DNA of 21,115 bases from Syntrophomonadaceae bacterium (GCA_012840625.1 DUSB01000122.1:1-21115), one strand, 5' to 3'; shown: positions 1-7,530, counted from the stretch's first letter. A program made the numbers and translations. Notes: generated by a model not told the origin, from the sequence alone.

Positions 1-1363
1 CGTTAATGGCACCCAATAACATCCCCAGTAAGATCGTATTCCAGGGTATATTACCAACAATCATCGACATGCTAAAAATAGCCAGCATATTGGCACCCGC
101 AATATAAAGACCTGACCTAGCTAAATCCGCTGTCTGACTTACCTCGGATACCCTGTATACTCCTACCAAACCCCCAACCAGGGCAACAATAACAAATGAA
201 AGCTGGGACCCAGAAGTCAACAGTCCCACGTATAAAGCCATCATCATAGTCATAAAATAAGCTACCCCGGAATCAAATAAAATAGCTATCAGCATTGATC
301 CCGCAGCCACAGGAGCCAGATAGCCTGTTAGGGCATTAATCTCCGGGCGATCACCAATTTGAATAATGGTAAGAACGCGCGTAATGACCACCAGCATTAC
401 CATTACCAGACCCAGCAGCAGCATTTGCTTTTCATTTTCGTAAATATCCTGATAATAGCGCCGCAGATATTCCATCACCAGAAAATAACTGATGAGAACA
501 AAGAGAAAGACCCCCAGCAATGTTAGCGGATAGCTCTTGGAACGTTGTATGCCCAGCTGCTCAAGGATCGAGATCTGCTCTTCTGTAACCCGATCACCTT
601 CTCGTACTATAATCTCGCCGGCCTTGATGGTTTTTTGTACCGGTTGAACAGATTCCTTCGCTTCCTGTATGGCCTTCTGAGTTGCTTCCTCATTATAAAT
701 TAAATTGGGGCGTATAAAACGCATACCCACCAATTTTATAATTTCTTCGGCCTCCGGCGCATAATTAAGATTATCAGCCTGTACCACTAATTCTGAGGAT
801 ACAGTGGTGGCAATGGCCTCCTTGGTAATAGGCTGGCTCATAAGCACGGATATGATGGTCAGGTTGGCCTGTTCCATATTGTCAATATCACTGGCCTCCG
901 CATTAACCAGATAGCGGGCCAGACTATCAAAATCATATTTCAAGGCGGGAGTATAATCTGTATTGGCTTCCTCCAGAAGATTTTTCACCTGTTTGACTTT
1001 ATCAGCCTCATCGCGAGCCAAAATCTGACGCAGTTTGGCGTAATAATCGCTAATCTCAGTGCGGGCAACAGGTAAAGCGTCCTTATCTTCCTGATAAGCC
1101 TTCTGTACCCTGGCCACCGCCTGCTTTTGCAACTCCTGTGTCTTCTGTTCGTCCACCACTACAGCATTGACAGGAGATACAATATTGCGTTTGGCCACCT
1201 CGTCCGTACGCAGCATAACCTGTTTAGGGGTAAAATTACTAAATAGGATCATTACCAGAATTGTAAACAATACAACAACGGAGATTGTTTTTCTTACATC
1301 TGCATTGCGCAGGATCTGTTTAAGCTGATCGATATAGTATCGGAATTGTTTTGACAATCTCAT
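1..1363 (-). CDS. pgpH: PgpH/YqfF-type HD-domain membrane phosphohydrolase, N-terminal part
   Basis: The reading frame stays open from an ATG near 1363 to the left window edge, giving about 454 codons without a stop, so the gene is truncated by the window. One transmembrane segment lies at about residues 20-40 (VVVLFTILVMILF). It is followed by a large, mostly polar extracytoplasmic domain (about 45-290, with EIIVREGDRV near its end) and then a run of closely spaced hydrophobic helices. This is the 7TMR-HDED plus 7TM layout of the PgpH/YqfF family. Known members degrade c-di-AMP with a cytoplasmic HD domain, which would lie beyond the edge and is not seen here. Two ATGs are adjacent (1366 and 1363). 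The AAGGGG site at 1370-1375 is better spaced for the second (6 nt against 3). The gene lies 28 bp downstream of phoH, the same neighbour as in Bacillus (phoH-yqfF-ybeY). Confidence 0.9.
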   Translation of the reverse strand, partial: MRLSKQFRYYIDQLKQILRNADVRKTISVVVLFTILVMILFSNFTPKQVMLRTDEVAKRNIVSPVNAVVVDEQKTQELQKQAVARVQKAYQEDKDALPVARTEISDYYAKLRQILARDEADKVKQVKNLLEEANTDYTPALKYDFDSLARYLVNAEASDIDNMEQANLTIISVLMSQPITKEAIATTVSSELVVQADNLNYAPEAEEIIKLVGMRFIRPNLIYNEEATQKAIQEAKESVQPVQKTIKAGEIIVREGDRVTEEQISILEQLGIQRSKSYPLTLLGVFLFVLISYFLVMEYLRRYYQDIYENEKQMLLLGLVMVMLVVITRVLTIIQIGDRPEINALTGYLAPVAAGSMLIAILFDSGVAYFMTMMMALYVGLLTSGSQLSFVIVALVGGLVGVYRVSEVSQTADLARSGLYIAGANMLAIFSMSMIVGNIPWNTILLGMLLGAIN

Positions 1364-1391
1364 CATCTACCCCTTGTCAGGTATCGCTTTA

Positions 1392-2381
1392 TTAAAGGCT
1401 TCGCCTGGAAGCTCCATTATTATCACTGTTTTCATATACATCATAGGCATGAATAATCTTCTGCACCAGTGGATGCCTAACCACATCTTCCTGGCTCAAG
1501 TACTCAAAAGAAATACCTCTTACACTCGCCAATATTTTTTGCACCTCAATCAGACCGGAATGTTCATCCCTGGGTAAATCAACCTGGGTTATATCTCCAG
1601 TTATAATGGCTTTGGAGCCAAAACCAAGTCGGGTTAAAAACATTTTCATCTGCTGAGGAGTGGTATTTTGAGCCTCATCAAGAATAATAAAGGCATTGTT
1701 TAGGGTTCGTCCCCGCATATAAGCCAGAGGCGCTATTTCAATTACATTCTTTTCCAGATAGCGCTGGGTTACCTCGACCCCCAGTATATCAAATAGGGAG
1801 TCATACAAGGGGCGCAAATAAGGATTGACTTTCTCAATCAGGTCACCGGGGAGAAAACCCAGTTTTTCCCCCGCTTCAACCGCAGGTCGAACCAGTACAA
1901 TCCGCTCTACCTCTTTATTGCGCAGAGCACGTACCGCCATGACCACGGCCAGATAAGTTTTGCCGGTGCCGGCTGGTCCAATGCTAAAAACTACGTCATC
2001 ACGCAGGATTGCTTCTACATATTTCTTTTGACCCAGGGTACGCGCCTTAAGGGTTTTTCCTCGCACTGTAGTAAGTAAGGGACCTGATATGACCTCCCGA
2101 TGACGGGGATGTTCCCCTTTACTCAAAAGAGTGTTCATATACCGAATGTCGTTAATAGTTAATACTCCTTCACTTTCTACAATATCCAGTAAGCTGTGGA
2201 TCAGTTTCTGGGCATAGTGAACATCTTCCTGACTACCCTGTATATAGATGTCTGAGCCGCGGGCAACAATATCGGCCGCAGCCAGTTTTTTTATATAGCG
2301 AAAATTTTCATCTCCGGTTCCAAAAAGTACCGCTGCCTTTTCGTTATTTTCAATGGTAATTTTTACTCCTCTATCGGTCAA
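1392..2381 (-). CDS. phoH: PhoH-family ATPase (PhoH-like protein)
   Basis: A 329-residue protein of normal PhoH length. It has an N-terminal KH-like RNA-binding region (about 10-70). The P-loop ATPase core carries Walker A GPAGTGKT at 135-142, the family block VLVRPAVEAGEKLGFLPGD at about 162-180, Walker B FIILDEAQN at 231-239, and the sensor-like ITGDITQVDLP that follows. PhoH proteins are cytoplasmic ATPases thought to act in RNA metabolism; the exact substrate is not settled. The start is a TTG at 2379-2381. It is supported by a strong Shine-Dalgarno AGGAGG at 2389-2394 with 7-nt spacing, and no in-frame ATG precedes the conserved N-terminus. It sits between yqfD (54 bp upstream) and pgpH (downstream), as in many Firmicutes, so the four genes yqfC-yqfD-phoH-pgpH are probably one transcript. 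Confidence 0.96.
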   Translation of the reverse strand: MTDRGVKITIENNEKAAVLFGTGDENFRYIKKLAAADIVARGSDIYIQGSQEDVHYAQKLIHSLLDIVESEGVLTINDIRYMNTLLSKGEHPRHREVISGPLLTTVRGKTLKARTLGQKKYVEAILRDDVVFSIGPAGTGKTYLAVVMAVRALRNKEVERIVLVRPAVEAGEKLGFLPGDLIEKVNPYLRPLYDSLFDILGVEVTQRYLEKNVIEIAPLAYMRGRTLNNAFIILDEAQNTTPQQMKMFLTRLGFGSKAIITGDITQVDLPRDEHSGLIEVQKILASVRGISFEYLSQEDVVRHPLVQKIIHAYDVYENSDNNGASRRSL

Positions 2382-2388
2382 AGATAGA

Positions 2389-2394
2389 CCTCCT
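2389..2394 (-). promoter_or_regulatory. Shine-Dalgarno that fixes the TTG start of phoH
   Basis: The minus strand reads AGGAGG seven bases before the TTG at 2381. This perfect site is the reason to accept a TTG start for phoH. Confidence 0.8.
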
Positions 2395-2435
2395 ACATCA
2401 TGCTAATTTCTGATAATTATAGCACACCGCCGAAC

Positions 2436-3665
2436 TTAATGACCAACCTCCACTGAATTAATCGGCTTAGCTATGCCTATATCTTCAAGAGTTTCGGTAG
2501 TGATTTTAAGCCGAACCATTGAATCGCCCGGAGACGATAAAATATCGGTATGAGAAGCCAGGACTTCTGCGTGGCGGTCATACTGTCCGCGCAATTCTTT
2601 TAAGGCTTTTTCTCGGGCCATTTTTATTGCCTGCTCCTGTTCATACTCAATGCTCTCAATGGTTTGTTCTTTAAGCAACACCCGGGAAAAGCCAATAGGC
2701 CCCCAGGGCGTGCTGATCGCTTTCCGCTTCTCGGTACGGGTAAACATATTAAAGTCTGCCTTCTTTCCTCCTTTAATTAGGTACTGCTTACCAGGTATCA
2801 GCAGATACCATTGATTGTGCTGCTCCCCCGTAAATACTTTTTTGTCCACCCTCAATTTACATTCACCATATCCCTCGTACCAGGTACGTGCCTTTACCTG
2901 ACCCCGTGCCCGCACCGCATAGGGCAGCATATCCTGTACTTCTGTTTCTTCCTCTTCCAGAAAGGGAGAAGGAGAAGAAGGAAATACTATTCCCGAAATT
3001 AAGATATCACCTTTGGCTACCGCCTGACCCGGTTCAACATTGGCCTGGCCTTTTAACACCAGAACTTCCTGAACAATGCCATCTTTCCTGGCTACAATGT
3101 GGCAGGGTTCATGAATATCTTCTCCAGGCAGAATTTTTTCTACTACGCGAATCTCTGTTTTAACACCACGCACATCAAGCTGAATATAGGCTATCTGAGG
3201 TAAATCCCTGAGCATGGCTTTTTCGACCTCACGCCGCTGAAAATTCCACTTGGCAGCACCCCTGTACAAGCCATGTCGGGCTGCACTATCAAGTATCTGT
3301 ACCGTATTGACCTTCTGGTTGCCGCTTACTTCTAAAAACCAGATAAAGGAAGAAAGAAAATATAGAGCAATGATAAAAAGGAAAAGGCCGCCCAAAAATC
3401 CTATGCGCCGCTGTAAGGTTTGCTTATAAAAAGGTAAACCCTGGCGATCCAGCACACTGATTTCTATACCGCTCTCTTCTGCCAGGACCTTCAGGGCATC
3501 AAAACCACTTTTTCTTACTTTAAGATAAACTCGATCGTCCTCTTTCTTGATATCCCACAAATAGATACCTCTGGAGAGAGCAAGATTCATAAGTTTTTCC
3601 GGGTTTTTCCCATTGAGAGACAGGGAAATAACTCCCCCCACCTGATCAAAAAGCTTACTGGCCAT
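2436..3665 (-). CDS. yqfD: Sporulation protein YqfD
   Basis: A 409-residue protein matching the YqfD family in length, layout and position. It has a short cytoplasmic N-terminal domain (about 1-80, including the LALSRGIYLWDI segment), one strong transmembrane helix at about 88-110 (GFLGGLFLFIIALYFLSSF), and a long extracytoplasmic part. That part contains a FtsQ/POTRA-like stretch after the membrane (VSGNQKVNTVQILDSA) and a charged region at about 215-240 (SPFLEEEETEVQD). YqfD is a mother-cell (SigE) sporulation protein in Bacillus and is needed for efficient sporulation; its biochemistry is unknown. The ATG at 3665 has a G-rich site AGGGGGG about five bases before it. The gene begins 11 bp after the yqfC stop, so the two are almost certainly cotranscribed. 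Confidence 0.93.
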   Translation of the reverse strand: MASKLFDQVGGVISLSLNGKNPEKLMNLALSRGIYLWDIKKEDDRVYLKVRKSGFDALKVLAEESGIEISVLDRQGLPFYKQTLQRRIGFLGGLFLFIIALYFLSSFIWFLEVSGNQKVNTVQILDSAARHGLYRGAAKWNFQRREVEKAMLRDLPQIAYIQLDVRGVKTEIRVVEKILPGEDIHEPCHIVARKDGIVQEVLVLKGQANVEPGQAVAKGDILISGIVFPSSPSPFLEEEETEVQDMLPYAVRARGQVKARTWYEGYGECKLRVDKKVFTGEQHNQWYLLIPGKQYLIKGGKKADFNMFTRTEKRKAISTPWGPIGFSRVLLKEQTIESIEYEQEQAIKMAREKALKELRGQYDRHAEVLASHTDILSSPGDSMVRLKITTETLEDIGIAKPINSVEVGH

Positions 3666-3676
3666 AGTTGCCCCCC

Positions 3677-3955
3677 TTAATCCTGAAAGCGTATCCCACT
3701 GATTTGGCCGGCAATGTATAATTCTTCTGGATACAAAGCACGAATTTCCAGCTGATCACCAAGAATTTCAACAAATCCCCGGCTCAAATTAATACGCAGC
3801 CTCTGGCTGGTATATTCAATAATGCCTTTATGATTCTCCAGATAGAATTCATTCCTTCCTATCAGGGTGATTTTAGGAATATCCAGTACCAGGTCTTTCG
3901 GGATCTCCAGGAATTCAGCCAAAACCTTATTAAAAGACTCTTTTCGCCCCTGCAT
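3677..3955 (-). CDS. yqfC: Sporulation protein YqfC
   Basis: A small protein of 92 residues from the ATG at 3955. An upstream in-frame ATG at 3964 directly abuts the AGGAGGG site (3965-3971), so it has no usable spacing; the second ATG is about nine bases away and is preferred. The sequence is soluble-looking and fits the YqfC/YabP-like fold: LEIPKDLVLDIPKITLIG, then YLENHKGIIEYTSQRLRI, ending in LYPEELYIAGQISGI. YqfC is a sporulation protein of unknown mechanism, encoded directly before yqfD in Bacillus and Clostridia as here. A SigE-like -10 (CATATATT on the minus strand, around 3994-4001) lies upstream, but I see no convincing matching -35, so sporulation control is inferred from the family rather than from the promoter. 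Confidence 0.93.
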   Translation of the reverse strand: MQGRKESFNKVLAEFLEIPKDLVLDIPKITLIGRNEFYLENHKGIIEYTSQRLRINLSRGFVEILGDQLEIRALYPEELYIAGQISGIRFQD

Positions 3956-3998
3956 TTTTTTCATCCCTCCTGTTATGTCCCGCCTTTTTCATCAAATA

Positions 3999-4022
3999 TA
4001 TGCCTGTGAAGATGCAGGCATA
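3999..4022 (-). repeat. Inverted repeat in the yqfC leader
   Basis: TATGCCTG at 3999-4006 is the exact complement of CAGGCATA at 4015-4022, with an 8-nt loop. On the minus strand it is not followed by a U-run, so it is unlikely to be an intrinsic terminator. It could be an operator or a leader hairpin upstream of yqfC. Confidence 0.45.
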
Positions 4023-4036
4023 CCTATGGCCAGAAA

Positions 4037-4061
4037 ATAGAAAGACCTGCACCGGCAGGTC
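4037..4061 (-). terminator. Probable intrinsic terminator after the 38-codon gene
   Basis: GACCTGC at 4044-4050 pairs perfectly with GCAGGTC at 4055-4061 around a 4-nt loop. On the minus strand the stem is followed by TTTCTATTTTC, a moderate U-rich tail. It lies 26 bp after the stop of the small membrane peptide gene and upstream of yqfC. Confidence 0.7.
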
Positions 4062-4086
4062 GAAATCAATTTGTTTTTATTTATGC

Positions 4087-4203
4087 TTAATAAAAAGCTA
4101 CTGCAACGATGCTAACCATAAAGGTAAGCAGTACAATCCCTATAATCACTTTAACGATATTACGCTGTTTCTTGCTTTGCATACCTTTATTCATAAAGGT
4201 CAT
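4087..4203 (-). CDS. Small single-pass membrane peptide (38 aa), unannotated
   Basis: An ORF of 38 codons starting with ATG at 4203 and ending with TAA at 4087-4089. It has a strong Shine-Dalgarno, GGAGGTG at 4213-4219, nine bases before the ATG. The peptide has a basic N-terminal part (MQSKKQRNIVK) and one hydrophobic helix of about 19 residues (VIIGIVLLTFMVSIVAVAF), so it should insert with the N-terminus inside. A terminator hairpin follows directly, which supports a real transcription unit. The layout resembles the very short DUF4044/Prli42-type membrane peptides of Firmicutes, but I cannot establish homology by eye. Only about 28 bases separate its Shine-Dalgarno from the rpsU terminator, so expression may depend on readthrough from rpsU. 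Internal ATGs at codons 4 and 8 are possible but have no comparable ribosome site. Confidence 0.72.
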   Translation of the reverse strand: MTFMNKGMQSKKQRNIVKVIIGIVLLTFMVSIVAVAFY

Positions 4204-4212
4204 AAGCGTTAA

Positions 4213-4219
4213 CACCTCC
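4213..4219 (-). promoter_or_regulatory. Strong Shine-Dalgarno of the 38-aa peptide gene
   Basis: The minus strand reads GGAGGTG nine bases before the ATG at 4203. Such a site in front of a short hydrophobic ORF is the main argument that the ORF is translated. Confidence 0.7.
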
Positions 4220-4233
4220 GCTCTTAGCTCTGT

Positions 4234-4271
4234 TTTAAAAAAACAAAGTCTGGTAACAGATGCCACCAGAC
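4234..4271 (-). terminator. Intrinsic terminator downstream of rpsU
   Basis: GTCTGGT at 4248-4254 pairs with ACCAGAC at 4265-4271 around a 10-nt loop. On the minus strand the stem is followed by TTTGTTTTTTT. It lies about 70 bp after the rpsU stop and immediately before the ribosome site of the small membrane peptide gene. Confidence 0.85.
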
Positions 4272-4342
4272 CTTGATCTTGTTCATATATGCCGATTTGG
4301 GAAGTTCTTTAGGAATCAACTAAAAAAATCTGTCCATCAAAA

Positions 4343-4519
4343 TTAGTATTTTCTTTTTTTACGGGCAGCTTCTGATTTCTTTTTCTTCTTCACACTCGGC
4401 TTTTCGTAGTGTTCATGTTTTCTAATATCTTGCATAACCCCGGAACGCTGACAGGAGCGCTTAAATCTTCTTAAGGCACTATCCAGGGATTCGTTTTTTC
4501 CTACTTTTACTTCGCTCAT
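4343..4519 (-). CDS. rpsU: 30S ribosomal protein S21
   Basis: A 58-residue, very basic protein: MSEVKVGKNESLDSALRRFK, a Cys-containing RNA-binding helix region (KRSCQRSGVMQDIRKHEHYE), and a Lys/Arg-rich tail ending ARKKRKY. It is a component of the small ribosomal subunit. The open frame extends 12 codons further upstream, but the family starts at MSEVKV. A purine-rich Shine-Dalgarno, AGGGGAGGG, lies just before the ATG at 4519, so the shorter start is used here. It follows the HIT gene (74 bp gap) and ends at a strong terminator. In Bacillus rpsU is followed by yqeY. Here yqeY is absent and the 38-aa peptide gene takes the next place. Confidence 0.97.
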   Translation of the reverse strand: MSEVKVGKNESLDSALRRFKRSCQRSGVMQDIRKHEHYEKPSVKKKKKSEAARKKRKY

Positions 4520-4593
4520 TATTTCCCTCCCCTCATCCGGCTGGGCTACAAACACCTATTCATTTTATGCGCTTTAGCAGCCCGTAGTCAAGG

Positions 4594-4944
4594 TTATTCG
4601 GGGGGCCAGCCCAGCTTCTTTCCACCCATTAAATGGTAGTGAAGATGGAATATTGCTTGTCCTCCACCCTCTCCACAATTGGAAAGTAAACGATAGCCTT
4701 GATCTGCAATACCCAGCTGCCGTGCTAATCTAGCAGCAACAAGCTGCATATGCCCCAAAAGGGCAGCATCATCTACTTCTACCTGATCCAGGGAAGGAAT
4801 ATGCTTTTTCGGTATTATTAACAGATGGATAGGCGTCGCCGGGGCGATATCTTTTATAGCAATACATTGATCGTCTTCATAAACAAATTCCGAATCAATT
4901 TTTTTCTGGACAATCTTACAGAACAAGCAATCTGATACGGCCAC
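4594..4944 (-). CDS. HIT-family (HinT-like) nucleotide hydrolase
   Basis: A 116-residue protein with the HinT layout. It has N-terminal DCLFCKI (Cys6 and Cys9, possibly part of a zinc site), the PATPIHLLIIPKKHI block, and a C-terminal GQAIFHLHYHLMGG motif with His100, His102 and His104 forming the histidine triad. Family members hydrolyse purine nucleoside phosphoramidates and acyl-AMP in the cytoplasm. A GTG at 4953 also opens this frame, but it lies inside the Shine-Dalgarno AGGAGGTG. The GTG at 4944 is eight bases from AGGAGG (4953-4958) and gives the usual family N-terminus, so it is chosen. It is the first gene after the sigma-A-like promoter at 5009-5036 and is cotranscribed with rpsU. 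Confidence 0.94.
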   Translation of the reverse strand: MAVSDCLFCKIVQKKIDSEFVYEDDQCIAIKDIAPATPIHLLIIPKKHIPSLDQVEVDDAALLGHMQLVAARLARQLGIADQGYRLLSNCGEGGGQAIFHLHYHLMGGKKLGWPPE

Positions 4945-5008
4945 ACCATTCACCTCCTTAATAGCAGGTAATAAAACCTTAACAGGCCAAAAATGGTAGT
5001 GTTCCTCT

Positions 5009-5036
5009 ATTTTATCAAATTAAAATAATTATTCAA
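5009..5036 (-). promoter_or_regulatory. Sigma-A-like promoter for the HIT gene and rpsU
   Basis: The minus strand reads TTGAAT (5031-5036), a 16-nt spacer, then TAAAAT (5009-5014), in a very AT-rich stretch. The transcription start would be near 5001, about 50 bases before the HIT start codon. It separates this unit from the acyl-CoA dehydrogenase genes upstream. Confidence 0.6.
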
Positions 5037-5146
5037 AAATTAATAAACCATAGTTTTGTCCAGCCTGTGTAAATATTATCGGCTGATCTGGTTAATAAGG
5101 CAACACTATTAGCAACCCGGAGCAGCTATTTATCACTTTAGCATGT

Positions 5147-6322
5147 TTATAACTGCTGGGAAAGTACCTGACGGTGTAGATGGTCACTGCCGGCTACAAT
5201 GGAAAGCATTTGTGCATCACGCAGATATTTATCAATTGGATGCCCGGCAATAAAACCAAGCCGACCAATAATGTCTACCGCCTGTGCTGTAACCTGTTGT
5301 GCAACCTGAGTAGCAAAGAGCTTGGCCATGATGGCCACCCGGGAATAATTTCCGTCTATATCAATAGAATAAGCAGCACGTAAAACTGCCAGGCGGGCCG
5401 CGTCAATCTGGGTACTCATGTCGGCCAGGGTAAAATCAACAAATTGACTGGCATCTTTACCGCTCCCCAGTATCATTTGACTGCGAGCCGCTTCCAGTGC
5501 CAGTTCATAGGCTCCTCTGGCTATACCTACCCCCACGGCTCCAATCAAGGGCAGATTGCGATCAAAAGTCTGCAGCAGCAGGAGATATCCACCACTGCGC
5601 CCCCCAATTCTATATTCCTCCGGAATCACCACATCGCGAAAACCGAGCTGAACGGTGTGACAGGAGCGCATGCCAACTTTATTTAACACTGCATCTACTG
5701 TAACACCGGGTGTATTGTCGGGAACGACATAGAACTGCAGATGGGATTTACGTTTTGATTCTTTGCTGCGGGCAAAAACGACAATAAAATCGGCCACTCC
5801 ACCATTTAAGACAAAATCTTTGCTGCCGTTGATGATGATATTCCCCTCAAGATATTCGGCGGTTGTATCAATGCGAGTTACATCCTCTCTAACCGCTTGA
5901 CTGCGCTCCAGATCAAAATAGGGGTTGGTTTCACTAATAGCGGTACAGGCAAAATGAGGTCGGGTTGTTTCACAAAGCGTGGGCAGCAGGGCATCCTTTA
6001 ATTCATCACTGCCCGCCACCAAAAGCGGCGTTACTGCATAGGTATTCATAACCACTGTAGCAGCTGCCCCTGCATCCCCCATGGCTAATTTTTCTATCAC
6101 ATTGGCTGTAACAACCATACTCAAGCCTCTCCCGCCATACTTCTCGGGGATGATGGGAGATAATAAATTTTTTTTCGCTAAAAGTTCTGGAATAACATAG
6201 TCCGGTTTGTCAACATCCTGGCTATCCAGGTACGAAGCACGTTCAGAAATCTGCGTAACGGCCAGATCGTATACCTCCTGGACCAGTTGATATTCCTCTT
6301 TACTCAAGGTAAAAGACGCCAT
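5147..6322 (-). CDS. Acyl-CoA dehydrogenase-like protein, catalytic Glu replaced by Ala
   Basis: A 391-residue protein with the full acyl-CoA dehydrogenase layout: N-terminal helical domain with PEKYGGRGL at 59-67, middle beta domain with INGSKDFVLNGGVADFIVVFAR, and C-terminal helical domain with FTLADM, AKLFATQVA and KYLRDAQMLS. Family members oxidise acyl-CoA to 2-enoyl-CoA with FAD, passing electrons to ETF. The position of the usual catalytic Glu (YEGT motif near the C-terminus) reads IVAGS with Ala377. The alternative catalytic-base position used by isovaleryl-CoA dehydrogenase reads FDRN, with Asn rather than Glu. The TEPxAGSD-like flavin loop is also altered (ISETNPYFDL), and RxxFG is RSQMIL. 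Classical dehydrogenase activity is therefore doubtful; a partner subunit or non-catalytic role is possible. The ATG at 6322 has AAGGAG seven bases upstream. It lies 27 bp after its paralogue. No obvious terminator follows. Confidence 0.9.
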   Translation of the reverse strand: MASFTLSKEEYQLVQEVYDLAVTQISERASYLDSQDVDKPDYVIPELLAKKNLLSPIIPEKYGGRGLSMVVTANVIEKLAMGDAGAAATVVMNTYAVTPLLVAGSDELKDALLPTLCETTRPHFACTAISETNPYFDLERSQAVREDVTRIDTTAEYLEGNIIINGSKDFVLNGGVADFIVVFARSKESKRKSHLQFYVVPDNTPGVTVDAVLNKVGMRSCHTVQLGFRDVVIPEEYRIGGRSGGYLLLLQTFDRNLPLIGAVGVGIARGAYELALEAARSQMILGSGKDASQFVDFTLADMSTQIDAARLAVLRAAYSIDIDGNYSRVAIMAKLFATQVAQQVTAQAVDIIGRLGFIAGHPIDKYLRDAQMLSIVAGSDHLHRQVLSQQL

Positions 6323-6349
6323 AACCGTTCTCCTTCCTGACTTGCTGAA

Positions 6350-7524
6350 CTATAACTGTGCGGCAAGCAAATGCTTATGGAATTGTTCACTGCCATCAAA
6401 TAGAGAAAGCATTTTTGCATCCCGGAGATAAATTTCTGCTTCATAACCACGCAAATAAGCCCGGCCGCCGATGATCTCCATGGCTGCAGTAGTAATCTCA
6501 CGCGCTACTGTCGAACTCAGGATTTTGCATTTGGATGAGGCCTCCGAGCAATCCATATCATTATCAAGCAGCCAGCAGGCCAGGTGAACGCTCAGGCGGG
6601 CTGCATTTAATTTGATCGCCATGTCCGACAGGGCAAAGCGAATCGCACTTTCTTCGAAAGAAGGGCGACCGTTAATGAACCTGTTTTTAGAAGCCGATAA
6701 AGCCAGCTCAAATGCTGCACGGGAGATACCCAATGCAACCGCTCCTATATATGGTGCAGTACGTTCCAGGTTCTGCATAAAGACTAAAAACCCACTGCCG
6801 GGTTGTCCAATCAGATATTTAGGATCAACCAAGACATTATCAAATATTAATTCACTGGAACTTGCATAACGCAAGCCCAATAGTTTTCTTTGCTTGGTGA
6901 CTTTGATTCCAGGTGTTGGCATGGGCATTACGGCCACCTGCATGCCGCGTTTAGCACTTTCAGCTTTATTACAGGAAAACATAATCGCCACAAAAGAAGC
7001 TCCCTGGGCGTTGATTACATATTCCTTAAATCCGTTTAGATATATAGCATCTTTCTGACCGGCCTTCCCACTAATAGAGGAATCTTTAATATCAAAATGT
7101 TTACGCTGAGCAATGATATCCAAATTGGGTAAGTTTTCTACCATGGCCAGAGAACCTAATTTTGCTTTCGTTTGTGTTAATAGTGGTAAAAATTCCTGAC
7201 GCTGTGCTTCCGTACCGTTGGTAAATAGAGGACTAATAGCGTGTAAATTCGTGGCTACGCAGGTGGCTACGCCTGCAGATCCTGCAGCGATTTCTTCTAA
7301 GATCATGGCGGTAGTTAAGTGTGGTAGACCTCTGCCTCCATATTCTTTCGGAACAGTGGGCGCGATCAAATTATGCTGTGCCAAAAGATCGACCGCCGAC
7401 CAGTCAAAATTGTTACTATCACGAGCATCATATTCAACTGCCCTGGGCGCAACATTTTTTTGCACAGCTCTCTAACCATAAAAACTAGATCTCTGTCCTG
7501 TTTAGAGATCGTACTTCTAAACAT
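6350..7524 (-). CDS. Acyl-CoA dehydrogenase-like protein with a one-base frameshift near its 5' end
   Basis: The uninterrupted frame (371 codons from a GTG at 7465) lacks the first helix of an acyl-CoA dehydrogenase. Upstream, an ATG at 7524 with a strong AGGAGG (7532-7537) encodes MFRSTISKQDRDLVFMVREL in a different frame. The two frames join at an A7 run (7455-7461). Adding one A gives a 391-residue protein, exactly the length of the next gene, and the two align without gaps up to GGRGL at residue 67. The core shows EYGGRGL, YLNGFKEYVINAQGASF, FALSDM and YLRDAKMLSLFDGS. The catalytic Glu position is Asp377 (LFDGS), and the flavin-loop motif is degenerate (MVENLPNLDI). Without frame restoration the ATG at 7524 yields only 52 codons (stop at 7366-7368). 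The cause may be a sequencing error, a real mutation, or slippage. It is the second gene of the cassette, 11 bp after the XRE regulator. Confidence 0.88.
7455..7461 (-). other. A7 frameshift site in the first acyl-CoA dehydrogenase gene
   Basis: The minus strand carries seven consecutive A bases. The frame entering from the ATG at 7524 reads TGC AAA AAA ATG, while the frame continuing the protein needs one more A (AAA AAA AAT). A run like this is prone to sequencing, replication, transcription or ribosome slippage. Confidence 0.85.
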
Positions 7525-7530
7525 ATGCAG

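Noticed and set aside
4945..4953. GTG start at 4953 for the HIT gene
   Set aside because: The codon is part of the Shine-Dalgarno sequence itself; the GTG at 4944 has proper spacing.
5040..5146. Terminator after the second acyl-CoA dehydrogenase gene
   Set aside because: Only an imperfect AGCAG/CTGCT pairing overlapping the stop codon is visible, with no U-tract.
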